Below, piece after piece: positions 1 to 10,481 of a stretch of 64,000 bases of DNA. The notes under the pieces are model-generated. The model searched no databases and was not told the DNA's origin. It was given only the letters and a program-made list of their open reading frames with translations. The stretch is from contig NZ_CP151657.1 in NCBI RefSeq assembly GCF_038405225.1, positions 1,984,001-2,048,000 of the forward strand, read 5' to 3'. Every line of letters begins with the position of its first letter. The stretch's first letter is position 1. The translations under genes were made by a program, and so were the position numbers. Source of the DNA: Arthrobacter citreus (GTDB taxonomy: Bacteria > Actinomycetota > Actinomycetes > Actinomycetales > Micrococcaceae).

Positions 1-427
1 TCCGGTTACGGGGCTAACACCCTCTACGGCCCGGCTTTCAAACCGGTTCACCTATGCACCTGCACTCACTTCACCAATCCGGCAGAACTGGTACGGAAAG
101 TCCCGCAACCCCAGTGATGCAACGCCCGCCGGCTATCACACACCACTGGTTTAGCCTCTTCCGCGTTCGCTCGCCACTACTAACGGAATCACTGTTGTTT
201 TCTCTTCCTGTGGGTACTGAGATGTTTCACTTCCCCACGTTCCCTCCACGCACCCTATGTGTTCAGATGCGGGTCACCCGGTCACTCGCGCGCCGGGCGG
301 GGTTTCCCCATTCGGACATCCTGGGATCAACGCTCGGTTATCAACTCCCCCAGGCTTATCGCAGATTCCTACGTCCTTCTTCGGCTCCTGATGCCAAGGC
401 ATCCACCGTGTGCCCTTAAAAACTTGA
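1..427 (-). rRNA. rrl: 23S ribosomal RNA, 5' portion (partial)
   Basis: Read on the minus strand, the segment ending near 427 is the 5' start of 23S rRNA: it runs TCAAGTTTTTAAGGGCACAC and continues into the conserved GGTGGATGCCTTGGCATC region. The gene runs off the left edge, so only about 430 of roughly 3,100 nt are present. It follows 16S in the usual 16S-23S order. The exact 5' end is uncertain by a few bases. Confidence 0.96.
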
Positions 428-2497
<2,070 letters not shown>

Positions 2498-2645
2498 GTG
2501 TTACAGACACAAGACCGGAGCCAAGGAAAATTGGCTGCACGGTCCTGCACTAAATTCGAAACCAGCTAAAAAAGCCGTCCCATACCCACGGGGTGGGCGG
2601 TAACAGCCAGTTCAACCAATTAAAATAATTGGTATCAATAAACTT

Positions 2646-2672
2646 GGCACACTATTGAGTTCTCAAACAACA
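2646..2672 (-). promoter_or_regulatory. boxA-like antitermination site in 16S leader
   Basis: On the minus strand this reads TGTTGTTTGAGAACTCAATA followed by GTGTGCC. It matches the conserved boxA-type element found upstream of actinobacterial 16S genes and shares TGTTGTTTGAGAACT with the spacer copy at 558-582. The expected role is rRNA antitermination through Nus proteins. Confidence 0.75.
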
Positions 2673-2739
2673 GATGCATCCGAAATACTCGGAAAAACAA
2701 TGTAATGTTTTTCTTTTCTCTTCGCTGCAGTGTTTCTTT

Positions 2740-2768
2740 ATTCTATTTCATCCGGCCGGTTTTAGCAA
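2740..2768 (-). promoter_or_regulatory. candidate rrn promoter
   Basis: On the minus strand TTGCTA (2763-2768) and TAGAAT (2740-2745) are separated by exactly 17 bp, a good fit to a primary sigma-factor promoter. It points toward the 16S gene, about 240 bp upstream of the mature 5' end, with the boxA site in between as expected. Actinobacterial rrn operons often have several promoters, so others may exist further upstream. Confidence 0.5.
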
Positions 2769-3050
2769 TTCGGGATAATTCCCGGTATTTACTTCATTTC
2801 GTCCGGCTGAACCCGCCACGAAGCTTCCGGATATTCTCCGTTGCTGTGTGTTGGGGTTTTGCCGCCGTTTCCGGGAGTCTCACTTGCAGATACACCTTGC
2901 AGTGTCTGTCAGGCGCTCACCGGGGCAACTCACTCAACTTTACACAGCCCCGGCGGTCCGCGCAAACCGCAGGAGTGTGACCTCCTGCACTTCACGCCAA
3001 ATCCGTGCCGCTCGTCCCCCGCCCCTCCTAAGAGAGTGCTGTAGGAAACG

Positions 3051-3100
3051 AAGAAAGCCGGCCTCCAGACGCCCGGCAGCTCCGGAAATCCGGAGCCGGC
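3051..3100 (-). terminator. probable terminator after tyrS
   Basis: On the minus strand, just after the tyrS stop, a compound hairpin is visible: GCCGGC pairs with GCCGGC around an inner TCCGG-ATTT-CCGGA stem, followed by TTTCTT. It would separate tyrS transcription from the rrn operon downstream. Confidence 0.5.
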
Positions 3101-3137
3101 GAGAGCTGGAAGCCAGCCTTCATCAGGGCCGTTAAAA

Positions 3138-4457
3138 CTATACGGTTGCCACTTCGACCGTTGCAAGGGTCCGCTTGCCGCGGCGCAGCAGCAGGTACTT
3201 GCCATGCAGCAGTTCGCTGGCGGCAACCACGGTGTCGGCGTCGGTGACCTTGTGGTTGTTCACGTACGCGCCGCCTTCGGCCACGGTCCGGCGTGCGGCC
3301 GAGTTGCTGCCCGAGAGTCCGGATGCCACGAGCAGGTCAATGATGCCCAGGCTCCCGGCGTCGACAACCACACGCGGAAGCTCCGCGGTTGCCGCCGTCA
3401 GCGTTGCCTCGTCCAGCTCAGAGATCTCGCCCTGGCCGAACAGCGCTGCGGAGGCGGCAATGACCTTGTCCGTTGCTTCCGTCCCGTGGATCAGGGATGT
3501 CACGTCGTAGGCAAGGCGGCGTTGGGCGGCGCGCTTGTGCGGCTCCTCTGCAACGGAGCGTGCCAGTTCTTCAATTTCCGCCTTGGGGAGGAAGGTGAAG
3601 ACCTTGAGCCGGTCCACGACGTCGGCGTCCGGGGTGTTCAGCCAGAACTGGTACATCGCGTACGGGCTGGTCATGGCGCCGTCCAGCCAAATGGCGTTGC
3701 CCTCGCTCTTGCCGAACTTGGTGCCGTCGGAGTTGGTGATCAGCGGGGTGCCCATGGCGTGGACATTTTTGCCCTCAACCTTGCGCACCAGTTCGGTGCC
3801 GGCCGTCAGGTTGCCCCACTGGTCCGAGCCGCCGGTTTCCAGCACGCAGTTGTAGTTGCGGAAGAGCTCGAGGTAGTCCATGCCCTGGAGCACCTGGTAG
3901 CTGAACTCGGCGTAGGAAATGCCCTCGTCGGAGTTCAGCCGGGAGGAGACAATCTCCTTCTTGATCATGGTGCCGACCCGGAAGTGCTTGCCGACGTCCC
4001 GCAGGAAGTCGAGAACACTCATGGGAGCGGTCCAGTCCAGGTTGTTGACCATCTGCGCGGCGTTCTCGCCCTCAAAGCTGAGGAAACGCTGAACCTGTCC
4101 CTGCAGGTAACCGACCCATTCCGAAACGGTTTCCTTGGTGTTCATGGTGCGCTCGGCCGTCGGGCGCGGATCCCCCACCAGTCCGGTGGAGCCGCCCACC
4201 AGAGCCAGCGGGCGGTGCCCGGCCAGTTGCAGCCGGCGCATGGTCAGCAGCTGCACCAGGTTGCCCAGGTGCAGGCTCGGCGCCGTCGGATCAAAACCGC
4301 AATAGTAGGTGATCGAATCCCCGGCGAGCAGTTTCTCCAGTTCGGCCTCGTCAGTGGAGACATGGACGAGTCCACGCCACTTCAGTTCCTGCCAAACGTT
4401 GTCGAAAGTCGGATCATTCTTCTGGGCGCTCAGGCCCGCTGGGGTTTGCGTAGTCAC
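3138..4457 (-). CDS. tyrS: tyrosyl-tRNA synthetase
   Basis: This cytoplasmic class I synthetase charges tRNA-Tyr with tyrosine. Visible features are the HIGH-type motif HLGN at about residues 63-66, the tyrosine-binding region around GGSDQWGN (about 209-216), the KMSKS-type loop KFGKS at about 247-251, and a C-terminal S4 RNA-binding domain over the last 65 residues or so. The chosen GTG start gives 439 aa, close to the usual bacterial length; an in-frame TTG at 4466 is an alternative. It starts 13 bases after the stop of the upstream helicase gene, so the two are probably cotranscribed. No T-box leader is evident. Confidence 0.97.
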   Translation of the reverse strand: MTTQTPAGLSAQKNDPTFDNVWQELKWRGLVHVSTDEAELEKLLAGDSITYYCGFDPTAPSLHLGNLVQLLTMRRLQLAGHRPLALVGGSTGLVGDPRPTAERTMNTKETVSEWVGYLQGQVQRFLSFEGENAAQMVNNLDWTAPMSVLDFLRDVGKHFRVGTMIKKEIVSSRLNSDEGISYAEFSYQVLQGMDYLELFRNYNCVLETGGSDQWGNLTAGTELVRKVEGKNVHAMGTPLITNSDGTKFGKSEGNAIWLDGAMTSPYAMYQFWLNTPDADVVDRLKVFTFLPKAEIEELARSVAEEPHKRAAQRRLAYDVTSLIHGTEATDKVIAASAALFGQGEISELDEATLTAATAELPRVVVDAGSLGIIDLLVASGLSGSNSAARRTVAEGGAYVNNHKVTDADTVVAASELLHGKYLLLRRGKRTLATVEVATV

Positions 4458-4470
4458 GTTTTCCAAAATA

Positions 4471-6738
4471 TCAGTCTTCTTCTTCCACAATGCCAGCGGG
4501 AATCGGCCCCGCGGCAATAAGACGCAGCCGCTGGGTGGGACGGGTCATCGCCACGTACAGGTCCCCGACCTTTCCGGCCGCTGCGGTCAACAGCTCTTCC
4601 GGCTCCAGGATGACGACGCCGTCGAACTCCAGTCCCTTGGCTTCCCGCGGCGAGGTCACCACGATGTCCTGCTCGATCCCGCCGGCACCGGTGCCGAGGC
4701 GACGGCCGTACACGGCACCGACTTCGCGGCGCACGGCGTCGAGGTGGTGTTCCTCGGCGATGATGGCCAGCAGCCCGCCTTCGAGGGAATCCAGGTCCTC
4801 CGGGAGGGTCTCCATCAGGCGGGGAATTAGTCCGCCTTCGGGCACCCGGTCAATGAACGGCGCCCAGCGGCCCTCGCGGACAGCCTTCGGCGCTGACACC
4901 ACAAGACCGGCGGCATTGGCCATGCGTACCGCAGCTTCGGCGATCTGTGCCGGGGTCCGGTAGTTCACGGTCAGTTCCTCAAGCGTCCAGCGGTCCCCCA
5001 CGAACGGCGTCAGGGCCTGCTGCCAGGAGGTTGCTCCGGCTGCGGAGCTGGTCTGGGCAATGTCGCCCACAACGGTGAAGGACTTCAGCGGGCACCGGCG
5101 CATGAGCAAACGCCACTGCATGGCGGACAGCTCCTGCGCCTCGTCCACCACAATGTGGCCGAAGGCCCAGGTGCGGTCGACGGCGGCGCGGTCTGCCGCG
5201 GTAAGGCGGGCCTCCCCCACCATGTTGTGGTCCGCCAGGTCCTCGGCCGTCAGGATGCCGTGGGCGCCGGAATCCTCCAGGAAGCCCTCGGTGTTCTCGA
5301 TGGCGCGTTCGGCGTTGGCCAAATCCCGCTTGCGCTGTTCCTCGCGCAGGGCGTGGTCGCGTCCGGCCGAGGCATCCAGCTCTCCCAGCAGCTCCGCCGC
5401 CTCGTCCAGCAGCGGAATGTCCGATTCGGTCCACGGCGCATCCGGGCTGCGGCGCAGCAGGCGCAGTTCCTCAGGGCTCAGATCAGGTGCAGCCGCCTCC
5501 AGGTGGCCCGGCTTGCTGAAGAGTTCGGAAAGAAGCTTCTCCGGCGTCATCGGCATCCAGCACAGGTTCAGGGCAACGCGCACATCACGGGAGCTCCGCA
5601 CATCCTCGGCCAGGTAGGCACGGTCGGTGCTGTTGCCGGCGCCGGCCGATTCCTCGAGCTGGTCCGTCAGCTGCTCGGTGAGCTCACGCAGCAGGATCTT
5701 GACGAACGTCACCCGCGCTTCATTGTGCGGCTTGCCGGTGGCGCGGGCCTTGTCGCGTGCCCGCTGCACCATTTTCGGCGTCAGGCTGAGGATGGTGCCC
5801 TCAACGTTCAACCGCCGCGGTTCCAGGACCAGGCGCTGACGGTTGGCGACGGCGTTAGCCACCACCTGCGCCATGCCGATCCGACCCTTGATCTCGGCGA
5901 CGTGGGCATTCTCTTCCTGCACCGCGTTGATGCCCGGCATCAGCTGGCCGAGGCTGGACATGACGACGCCGGTTTCACCCAGGGAGGGCAGCACCCGTTC
6001 GATGTAGCGGATGAAGGCGTTGGACGGGCCAACCAGCAGGACACCGGCGGACTTGAGCCGTTCGCGGTGCGTGTACAGCAGGTAGGCTGCGCGGTGGAGC
6101 GCGACGGCGGTTTTGCCGGTGCCCGGTCCGCCCTGCACCACCAGGGTGCCGGCCAGCGGTGCACGGATAATGCGGTCCTGTTCAGCCTGGATGGTGCCGA
6201 CAATGTCGGACATCTGCCCGGTGCGCTTGGAGTTCAGGGCCGCCAGCAGCGCGCCCTCACCCTGCAGCGCAGCCTCCTCCTCAAGCATGGTGTAGTCCAG
6301 GACATCGTCTTCGATGGCCTGCACGTTCCGGCCCTTGAGGATCAGGTGGCGCCGCCGCCGGACGCCCTGGCGCTCAAACGCGGTGGCCTGGTAAAAAGTG
6401 CCCGCTTCCGGGGCACGCCAGTCGACCATCAGCCGCTGGAGGTCCTCGGTGGAGAGCCCGATGCGGCCAATGTAACGTTCCTCGCCGTCGTCGAGGTCAA
6501 GCCGGCCAAAAACCAGCCGGTCATCCACGGCATTCAGCTGTGCCAGGCGGTCCTCATACATGGTGGCAAAGGCGTCGCGCTCGGAGCGGTTCTGGTGTGA
6601 ACCGGCCGAGTGGCTGCGCCGTACCTGGGCCAGCTGTTCGCGCTTTTCCTCGCGGAGTTCATCGAGTCGCTGGTACAAACCGGCGACATAGTGTCGCTCA
6701 TGTTCCAGCTCGTGGTGGGCAGAAGACGTTTCAGGCAT
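4471..6738 (-). CDS. HelD-like superfamily I helicase / RNA polymerase-associated factor
   Basis: This 755-aa UvrD/Rep-like ATPase has an N-terminal coiled-coil region (about residues 10-75) and a DWRAP motif (106-110) typical of HelD. Walker A is GGPGTGKT (203-210). Walker B is VVDEAQE (around 530), followed by GDIAQ and the late helicase motif YVAMTRPTQRL. In this family the enzyme removes stalled RNA polymerase from DNA; some actinobacterial relatives (HelR) protect against rifamycins. I cannot tell from the sequence whether this is plain HelD or HelR. No convincing rifamycin-associated element lies upstream. tyrS follows directly. Confidence 0.88.
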   Translation of the reverse strand: MPETSSAHHELEHERHYVAGLYQRLDELREEKREQLAQVRRSHSAGSHQNRSERDAFATMYEDRLAQLNAVDDRLVFGRLDLDDGEERYIGRIGLSTEDLQRLMVDWRAPEAGTFYQATAFERQGVRRRRHLILKGRNVQAIEDDVLDYTMLEEEAALQGEGALLAALNSKRTGQMSDIVGTIQAEQDRIIRAPLAGTLVVQGGPGTGKTAVALHRAAYLLYTHRERLKSAGVLLVGPSNAFIRYIERVLPSLGETGVVMSSLGQLMPGINAVQEENAHVAEIKGRIGMAQVVANAVANRQRLVLEPRRLNVEGTILSLTPKMVQRARDKARATGKPHNEARVTFVKILLRELTEQLTDQLEESAGAGNSTDRAYLAEDVRSSRDVRVALNLCWMPMTPEKLLSELFSKPGHLEAAAPDLSPEELRLLRRSPDAPWTESDIPLLDEAAELLGELDASAGRDHALREEQRKRDLANAERAIENTEGFLEDSGAHGILTAEDLADHNMVGEARLTAADRAAVDRTWAFGHIVVDEAQELSAMQWRLLMRRCPLKSFTVVGDIAQTSSAAGATSWQQALTPFVGDRWTLEELTVNYRTPAQIAEAAVRMANAAGLVVSAPKAVREGRWAPFIDRVPEGGLIPRLMETLPEDLDSLEGGLLAIIAEEHHLDAVRREVGAVYGRRLGTGAGGIEQDIVVTSPREAKGLEFDGVVILEPEELLTAAAGKVGDLYVAMTRPTQRLRLIAAGPIPAGIVEEED

Positions 6739-6865
6739 GTTCGCGTTCCCTCTCGCAAAGGCAGACCGTCAAGTTTAGCGCGCATTTGGACTTTTTCCAT
6801 GCATTGAGCTAACCGGGTGAGACCGGCCCTTGCCGGGATGATCGTGGTGCGCCATAAGGGGCGCG

Positions 6866-6897
6866 ATGACCGGGCGCCTCAGCGGCCGCCCGGTCAT
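6866..6897 (-). terminator. hairpin terminator after apt
   Basis: A perfect 11-bp inverted repeat (ATGACCGGGCG with its complement) around a 10-base loop lies 13 bases beyond the apt stop codon. It lacks a long T-run, as is common in high-GC actinobacteria. Confidence 0.6.
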
Positions 6898-6909
6898 GAC
6901 ATGGAGCGT

Positions 6910-7467
6910 CTAGTAAGCGGTCAGGGCGTGGACGGGATAATCGTGAAGCGCGGTGCGCCCGCCGAGGTCACGCAGTTCGAGCACGACGCCGAAACCGGCA
7001 ACAACTCCGCCGGCCTTCTCGATCAGGCGGGCCGTGGCGCCGAGCGTTCCGCCGGTGGCCAGCACGTCGTCGAGGATCAGGATCCGCGAACCGGCCGGAA
7101 AATCGTCCTGATGGACCTCAAGCGTGTTCTCGCTGTATTCCATGGAGTAGCTTTCCGAGTACACCTCGCGCGGCAGCTTGCCGGGCTTGCGGACGGTCAG
7201 TACGCCCTTGCCGGCGGCATACGCGGCGGCTGCGGCCAGGAGGAACCCGCGGGCCTCGATTCCGGCCACGTAATCAAAGCGGCCCTCGTACTGGGCCAGC
7301 AGGGAATCCACGACGGCGCGGAAGGCCTCTCCGTCGGCGAAAACGGGGGTCAGATCGCGGAAGACCACGCCCGGCTTGGGGTAGTCCGGCACCACTGCGC
7401 CCAGGCGGTCGATGGTGTCGGCTATGGATTCAGTGTTCTGCGCGGCGTACGCGGGCGTTTCTTTCAC
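6910..7467 (-). CDS. apt: adenine phosphoribosyltransferase
   Basis: This 185-aa cytoplasmic salvage enzyme makes AMP from adenine and PRPP. The PRPP-binding signature ILILDDVLATGGT is at residues 129-141. The N-terminal PDYPKPGVVFRDLTP stretch (about 27-41) and GIEARGF (69-75) are characteristic of Apt. The start is GTG. The gene is transcribed alone, with a hairpin terminator after it and a divergent aldo/keto reductase gene upstream. Confidence 0.96.
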   Translation of the reverse strand: MKETPAYAAQNTESIADTIDRLGAVVPDYPKPGVVFRDLTPVFADGEAFRAVVDSLLAQYEGRFDYVAGIEARGFLLAAAAAYAAGKGVLTVRKPGKLPREVYSESYSMEYSENTLEVHQDDFPAGSRILILDDVLATGGTLGATARLIEKAGGVVAGFGVVLELRDLGGRTALHDYPVHALTAY

Positions 7468-7724
7468 CCATCCACCTTACCGGCTGGCGCGCTGAACGGC
7501 CTGACCCGTTTGGACAGCTGTGGCACTTGTCTCGCCGCTCCCACCATCAAGCGTCCCTGGGACAGCGGGAGCACCCGCCCACGGGAGCGCTCCGGGCCTT
7601 GGCTGATGGCTAAGCGGAGTAATCGGCTAGGAATAAAGGGGCAACAGGAGCGGGTTGGAATGGTGCACGCCCTTTGCACAGGGCACTGAATTAACCGCAC
7701 CAACAGTCAAGGATTGCAATACAT

Positions 7725-8717
7725 ATGGCTAACCTGCACAAAGTGCTTCAGAACAAGATCGGATTCGGCACGGCCCCGCTGGGAAACATGTTCCGGAACA
7801 TTCCGCAGGAGGAGGCGCTGGCAACGGTGGAAGCCGCGTGGAACGAAGGCATCCGCTACTTCGACACCGCCCCCTTCTACGGAGCAGGCCTGGCGGAATC
7901 GCGCCTGGGCGAGGTCCTCTCTCAGCACAACCGCGATGAGTATGCGCTGAGCACCAAAGTGGGACGGCTGATCCTGGACGAGGAGGAGGAAAAAGGCTCC
8001 GGCCTCTTCACGCACGGACGTTCGAACAAAATCGCCACTGACTACACGGCCGACGCGACCCTGCGGTCCATTGACGAGAGCCTGAAGCGGCTGAAGACGG
8101 ACCGGCTGGACTTCGTATTCATTCATGACACGTCGCGTGACTTCCTCGGTGACGAATGGGTCACGAAGTTCGACGAGGCGAGGACGGGCGCGTTCCGGGT
8201 GCTCTCCAGGCTCCAGGACGAAGGCGTGATCAACGGCTGGGGCCTGGGCGTCAACACCACCGAGCCCATTGAGCTGGCCATGGACATGGATGAAGCGGCT
8301 CCCACAATGAGCCTCTCCGCCACCCAGTACACCCTGCTGCAGCACGAACGTGCCCTGCAGCGCATGATGCCGGTGGCGCAGGAGAAAGGCGTCGGCATCG
8401 TCGTCGGCGGGCCGTTCAACTCCGGCGCCCTGCTGGGCGGCGACTACTTCGATTACGCCGAGATTCCCCCGCAGGTCAAGGAGCGGATCTCCGCCCTGAC
8501 GGAGATCGGCCGGCGGCATGGTGTAAGCCTGAAGGCCGCTGCGCTGCAGTTCTCCACGGCCCACCCCGCCGTCGCTGCGGTCATCCCGGGCTCCAGCCGG
8601 CCGGAACGGATCAAGGAAGACGTTGCCGCGATGAAGGCTGAGATTCCCGGCGCCTTCTGGGACGAACTGCTGGAAAAGAAGCTCATTTCAGCACAGGCTC
8701 CGCTTCCGCGTTCCTAG
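7725..8717 (+). CDS. aldo/keto reductase
   Basis: This 330-aa NAD(P)-dependent oxidoreductase has a TIM-barrel fold. The catalytic tetrad is visible: Asp in YFDTAPFYG (about 46-54), Tyr in the same motif, Lys in STKVGR (about 76-81) and His in FIHD (about 128-131). The PGSSRPERIKED stretch near the end is the cofactor-phosphate binding region. The sequence resembles the D-threo-aldose 1-dehydrogenase / pyridoxal 4-dehydrogenase subgroup, but the substrate cannot be assigned. A weak AAGGA lies upstream of the ATG. The gene is flanked by terminators and stands alone. Confidence 0.92.
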   Translation: MANLHKVLQNKIGFGTAPLGNMFRNIPQEEALATVEAAWNEGIRYFDTAPFYGAGLAESRLGEVLSQHNRDEYALSTKVGRLILDEEEEKGSGLFTHGRSNKIATDYTADATLRSIDESLKRLKTDRLDFVFIHDTSRDFLGDEWVTKFDEARTGAFRVLSRLQDEGVINGWGLGVNTTEPIELAMDMDEAAPTMSLSATQYTLLQHERALQRMMPVAQEKGVGIVVGGPFNSGALLGGDYFDYAEIPPQVKERISALTEIGRRHGVSLKAAALQFSTAHPAVAAVIPGSSRPERIKEDVAAMKAEIPGAFWDELLEKKLISAQAPLPRS

Positions 8718-8732
8718 CAGCTGCTTCACGGG

Positions 8733-8767
8733 ACGGCGTTCGGGATGGCACTCATCCCGAACGCCGT
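8733..8767. terminator. bidirectional terminator
   Basis: A perfect 15-bp inverted repeat (ACGGCGTTCGGGATG, loop GCACT) sits between the convergent aldo/keto reductase and DNA glycosylase genes, so it can end transcription from both sides. Confidence 0.8.
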
Positions 8768-8775
8768 TCTGCGTT

Positions 8776-9426
8776 TCACGGGCGCAGGGCCGTCGCTCCT
8801 GCGGCCGTCCGGTTCCTCGCGACGGCGGGGCGGTATTTGGAGACCGTGGGATCGCCGGTGAGCCAGAACCGCCAGGGATATTCGGTGCTGCCGCCGGGTC
8901 CGCTGACGCCCACCCGCGGGCCGGTGGAGACCAGGTGCTCCGCCACCGGATCGGTGGGCAGGTCCAACCGCAGCGGGGCCGAAAAGACGTCGGCACCGTC
9001 CAGGGCACGGTTGATGCCCAGGGCCTGCGCCAGCCGCGCGGGTCCGCGCGCCAGGTCAAGGTCGGTGCGCGGGTTGTTACGGCGTTCCCGGGCGGTTTCG
9101 AGCCCGTCGATAATCTCGCCCGCCCGCAGCAGCAGTCCCGTGGCCTGCCCTTCCTCGCCGCAGACCACGTTGGCGCAGTAGTGCATGCCATAGGTGAAGT
9201 ACACATAGAGGTGGCCCGCGGGACCAAACATGGTGTTGTTCCGGGCGGTGCGTCCACGGAAGGCATGCGACCCGGGGTCCACGTCCCCCATGTAGGCCTC
9301 CACCTCCGTAACGCGGACACTTACCGGCTCCCCGCCGTCGTCGTGCGTCAGGATTGAACCGAGCAGGAGGCGGGCCGCATCAGTGGCCGGCACCGCAAGC
9401 CGTGTACGTGCGCTTGTCTCTTCCAT
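8776..9426 (-). CDS. DNA-3-methyladenine glycosylase (AAG/MPG family)
   Basis: This 216-aa base-excision repair enzyme removes alkylated purines such as 3-methyladenine. Family motifs are visible: VRVTEVEAYMG (about 37-47) with the catalytic Glu, the DPGSHAFRGRTARN block (about 50-63), the MFGPAGHLYVYFTYGMHYC segment with the intercalating Tyr region, and a late GPARLAQALGI motif. The length is normal for the family. It shares its 3' side with a strong bidirectional terminator. Confidence 0.94.
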   Translation of the reverse strand: MEETSARTRLAVPATDAARLLLGSILTHDDGGEPVSVRVTEVEAYMGDVDPGSHAFRGRTARNNTMFGPAGHLYVYFTYGMHYCANVVCGEEGQATGLLLRAGEIIDGLETARERRNNPRTDLDLARGPARLAQALGINRALDGADVFSAPLRLDLPTDPVAEHLVSTGPRVGVSGPGGSTEYPWRFWLTGDPTVSKYRPAVARNRTAAGATALRP

Positions 9427-9497
9427 GCCTTCGACCGTAGCAAGGTGCGGCGTGTGGAACGGAATTTCACCGGCGGCAGCCGGGGCCCCGTCCCGCT

Positions 9498-10346
9498 TTA
9501 GATCATGGAGCGGTAGAACCGCTGCAGCGCTGCGAGCCGGTGGGAGTTGGGGTGAGTGGTGCCGCCGTCGAGCTGATCGCGCACTGCATCGAGCGCGGCG
9601 TGCCAGTTGGCAAGAAGCGCTGCGGTTTGGTCCTGGCTTCCCGTAACGGGCTGGCGGATGACAATGCGGGTTTCCTCGCCGTCGTCGGCCGCCTCCAGCT
9701 GCGCCTGCCCGCCCATTCCCATCCTTCGCCCGACGGCGTCGACTGCGGCTTCCACGTCTTCCGCGGGTGCGCGGTACCAGCGTTCAAAGACCAGCTCCGC
9801 ATCGGATCCCGTGCCCGAGACCTGTCCCATGCTCGGGGAAACGTCAAAGTCCCTGGCATAGGCGTCCCGCAGGGCCAGCCATTCCCCGGTGCTGTCCGGA
9901 TCCGGGTCCCGGCCCGCGGCAACGCTGGCAAACGAGTTAAGAATGCCCTGCCAGCCGGCGCTGCCTTCAGCCAGGAAATCGGGACTGTCAGTGCGGGATC
10001 TAAAACACAGCAGCGCTCCCCCGTCACTTTCCAGCACCTGCCACTCCAGGACGGATTCCAGCCCCAGCTCGTCCTCCCAGGTGATCTGCAGGCTGGAACG
10101 CGGTTCAAGCTGCAGCACGGTCCCGGAGTTGCTGGCCCCCTGCATGTCCAGCGTGTATTCCTTGCCCAGCTGCCACCCGGGAGTCACCTGCCCCAGCCAG
10201 CGGGACACCTTGGCGGGATTGGTCAGGATGTCCCAAATGTGCGCCGTCGGATAGTCAAACTGGCGGTCGAACGCGACCGCGTATCCGTCAGTGAGTTTCT
10301 CGATGCGGCCTTCGGGGACCGGTGCAGAGCTGAGGCGTTCCGCCAT
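9498..10346 (-). CDS. SRPBCC (AHSA1-like) domain protein
   Basis: This 282-aa soluble protein contains at least one START-like ligand-binding domain. The segment FDYPTAHIWDILTNPAKVSRWLG and the following QLEPRSSLQITWEDE are typical of the activator-of-Hsp90-ATPase-like family. The second half may be a divergent repeat of the fold (ERWYRAPAEDVEAAVDAVG). A strong AGGAGG site lies 7 bases before the chosen ATG; an in-frame ATG further upstream at 10433 lacks one. No enzymatic function can be assigned. The gene lies 135 bases after a mycothiol-type enzyme in the same direction. Confidence 0.8.
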   Translation of the reverse strand: MAERLSSAPVPEGRIEKLTDGYAVAFDRQFDYPTAHIWDILTNPAKVSRWLGQVTPGWQLGKEYTLDMQGASNSGTVLQLEPRSSLQITWEDELGLESVLEWQVLESDGGALLCFRSRTDSPDFLAEGSAGWQGILNSFASVAAGRDPDPDSTGEWLALRDAYARDFDVSPSMGQVSGTGSDAELVFERWYRAPAEDVEAAVDAVGRRMGMGGQAQLEAADDGEETRIVIRQPVTGSQDQTAALLANWHAALDAVRDQLDGGTTHPNSHRLAALQRFYRSMI

Positions 10347-10481
10347 GGGTTGTCCTCCTGTCCGGGAGCTGCCGGGATGGACTGGTCCCAGCGTAGCGTC
10401 CGGGGCAGAGGGTCCGTAAGCCTTGTCCCGCATGCGCGGGCCCGGAGTGCCGCACCCATCTTCCGGGTCCGCCGACGGACT

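Larger units (their letters stand above)
2498..3050 (-). other. rrn leader and upstream region, no protein gene
   Basis: This stretch between 16S and the tyrS terminator is the ribosomal RNA leader. It is more AT-rich than the surroundings between about 2,630 and 2,850. It carries a boxA-like site (2646-2672) and a promoter candidate (2740-2768). A second, weaker minus-strand promoter-like pair (CTGACA near 2907-2912 and TATCTG near 2887-2892) has only 14 bp spacing. The short reading frames here lack any recognisable family and I do not call them genes. Confidence 0.6.

Noticed and set aside
4458-4517. Longer tyrS start at 4517.
   Set aside because: It would overlap the helicase 3' end and add a non-conserved basic peptide; GTG 4457 gives the normal length.
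3204-4520. Long plus-strand reading frame opposite tyrS (about 438 codons), and similar long frames opposite the helicase, argG/argH, argF/argD and argJ.
   Set aside because: They are antisense shadows in high-GC coding sequence: their residues show no family, and the opposite strand carries well-conserved enzymes with overlaps fitting an operon.
6739-6909. Rifamycin-associated element upstream of the HelD-like gene.
   Set aside because: A CGGCAAGGGCC-like half occurs on the minus strand but the required GGGGCTTG half is absent at the proper spacing.
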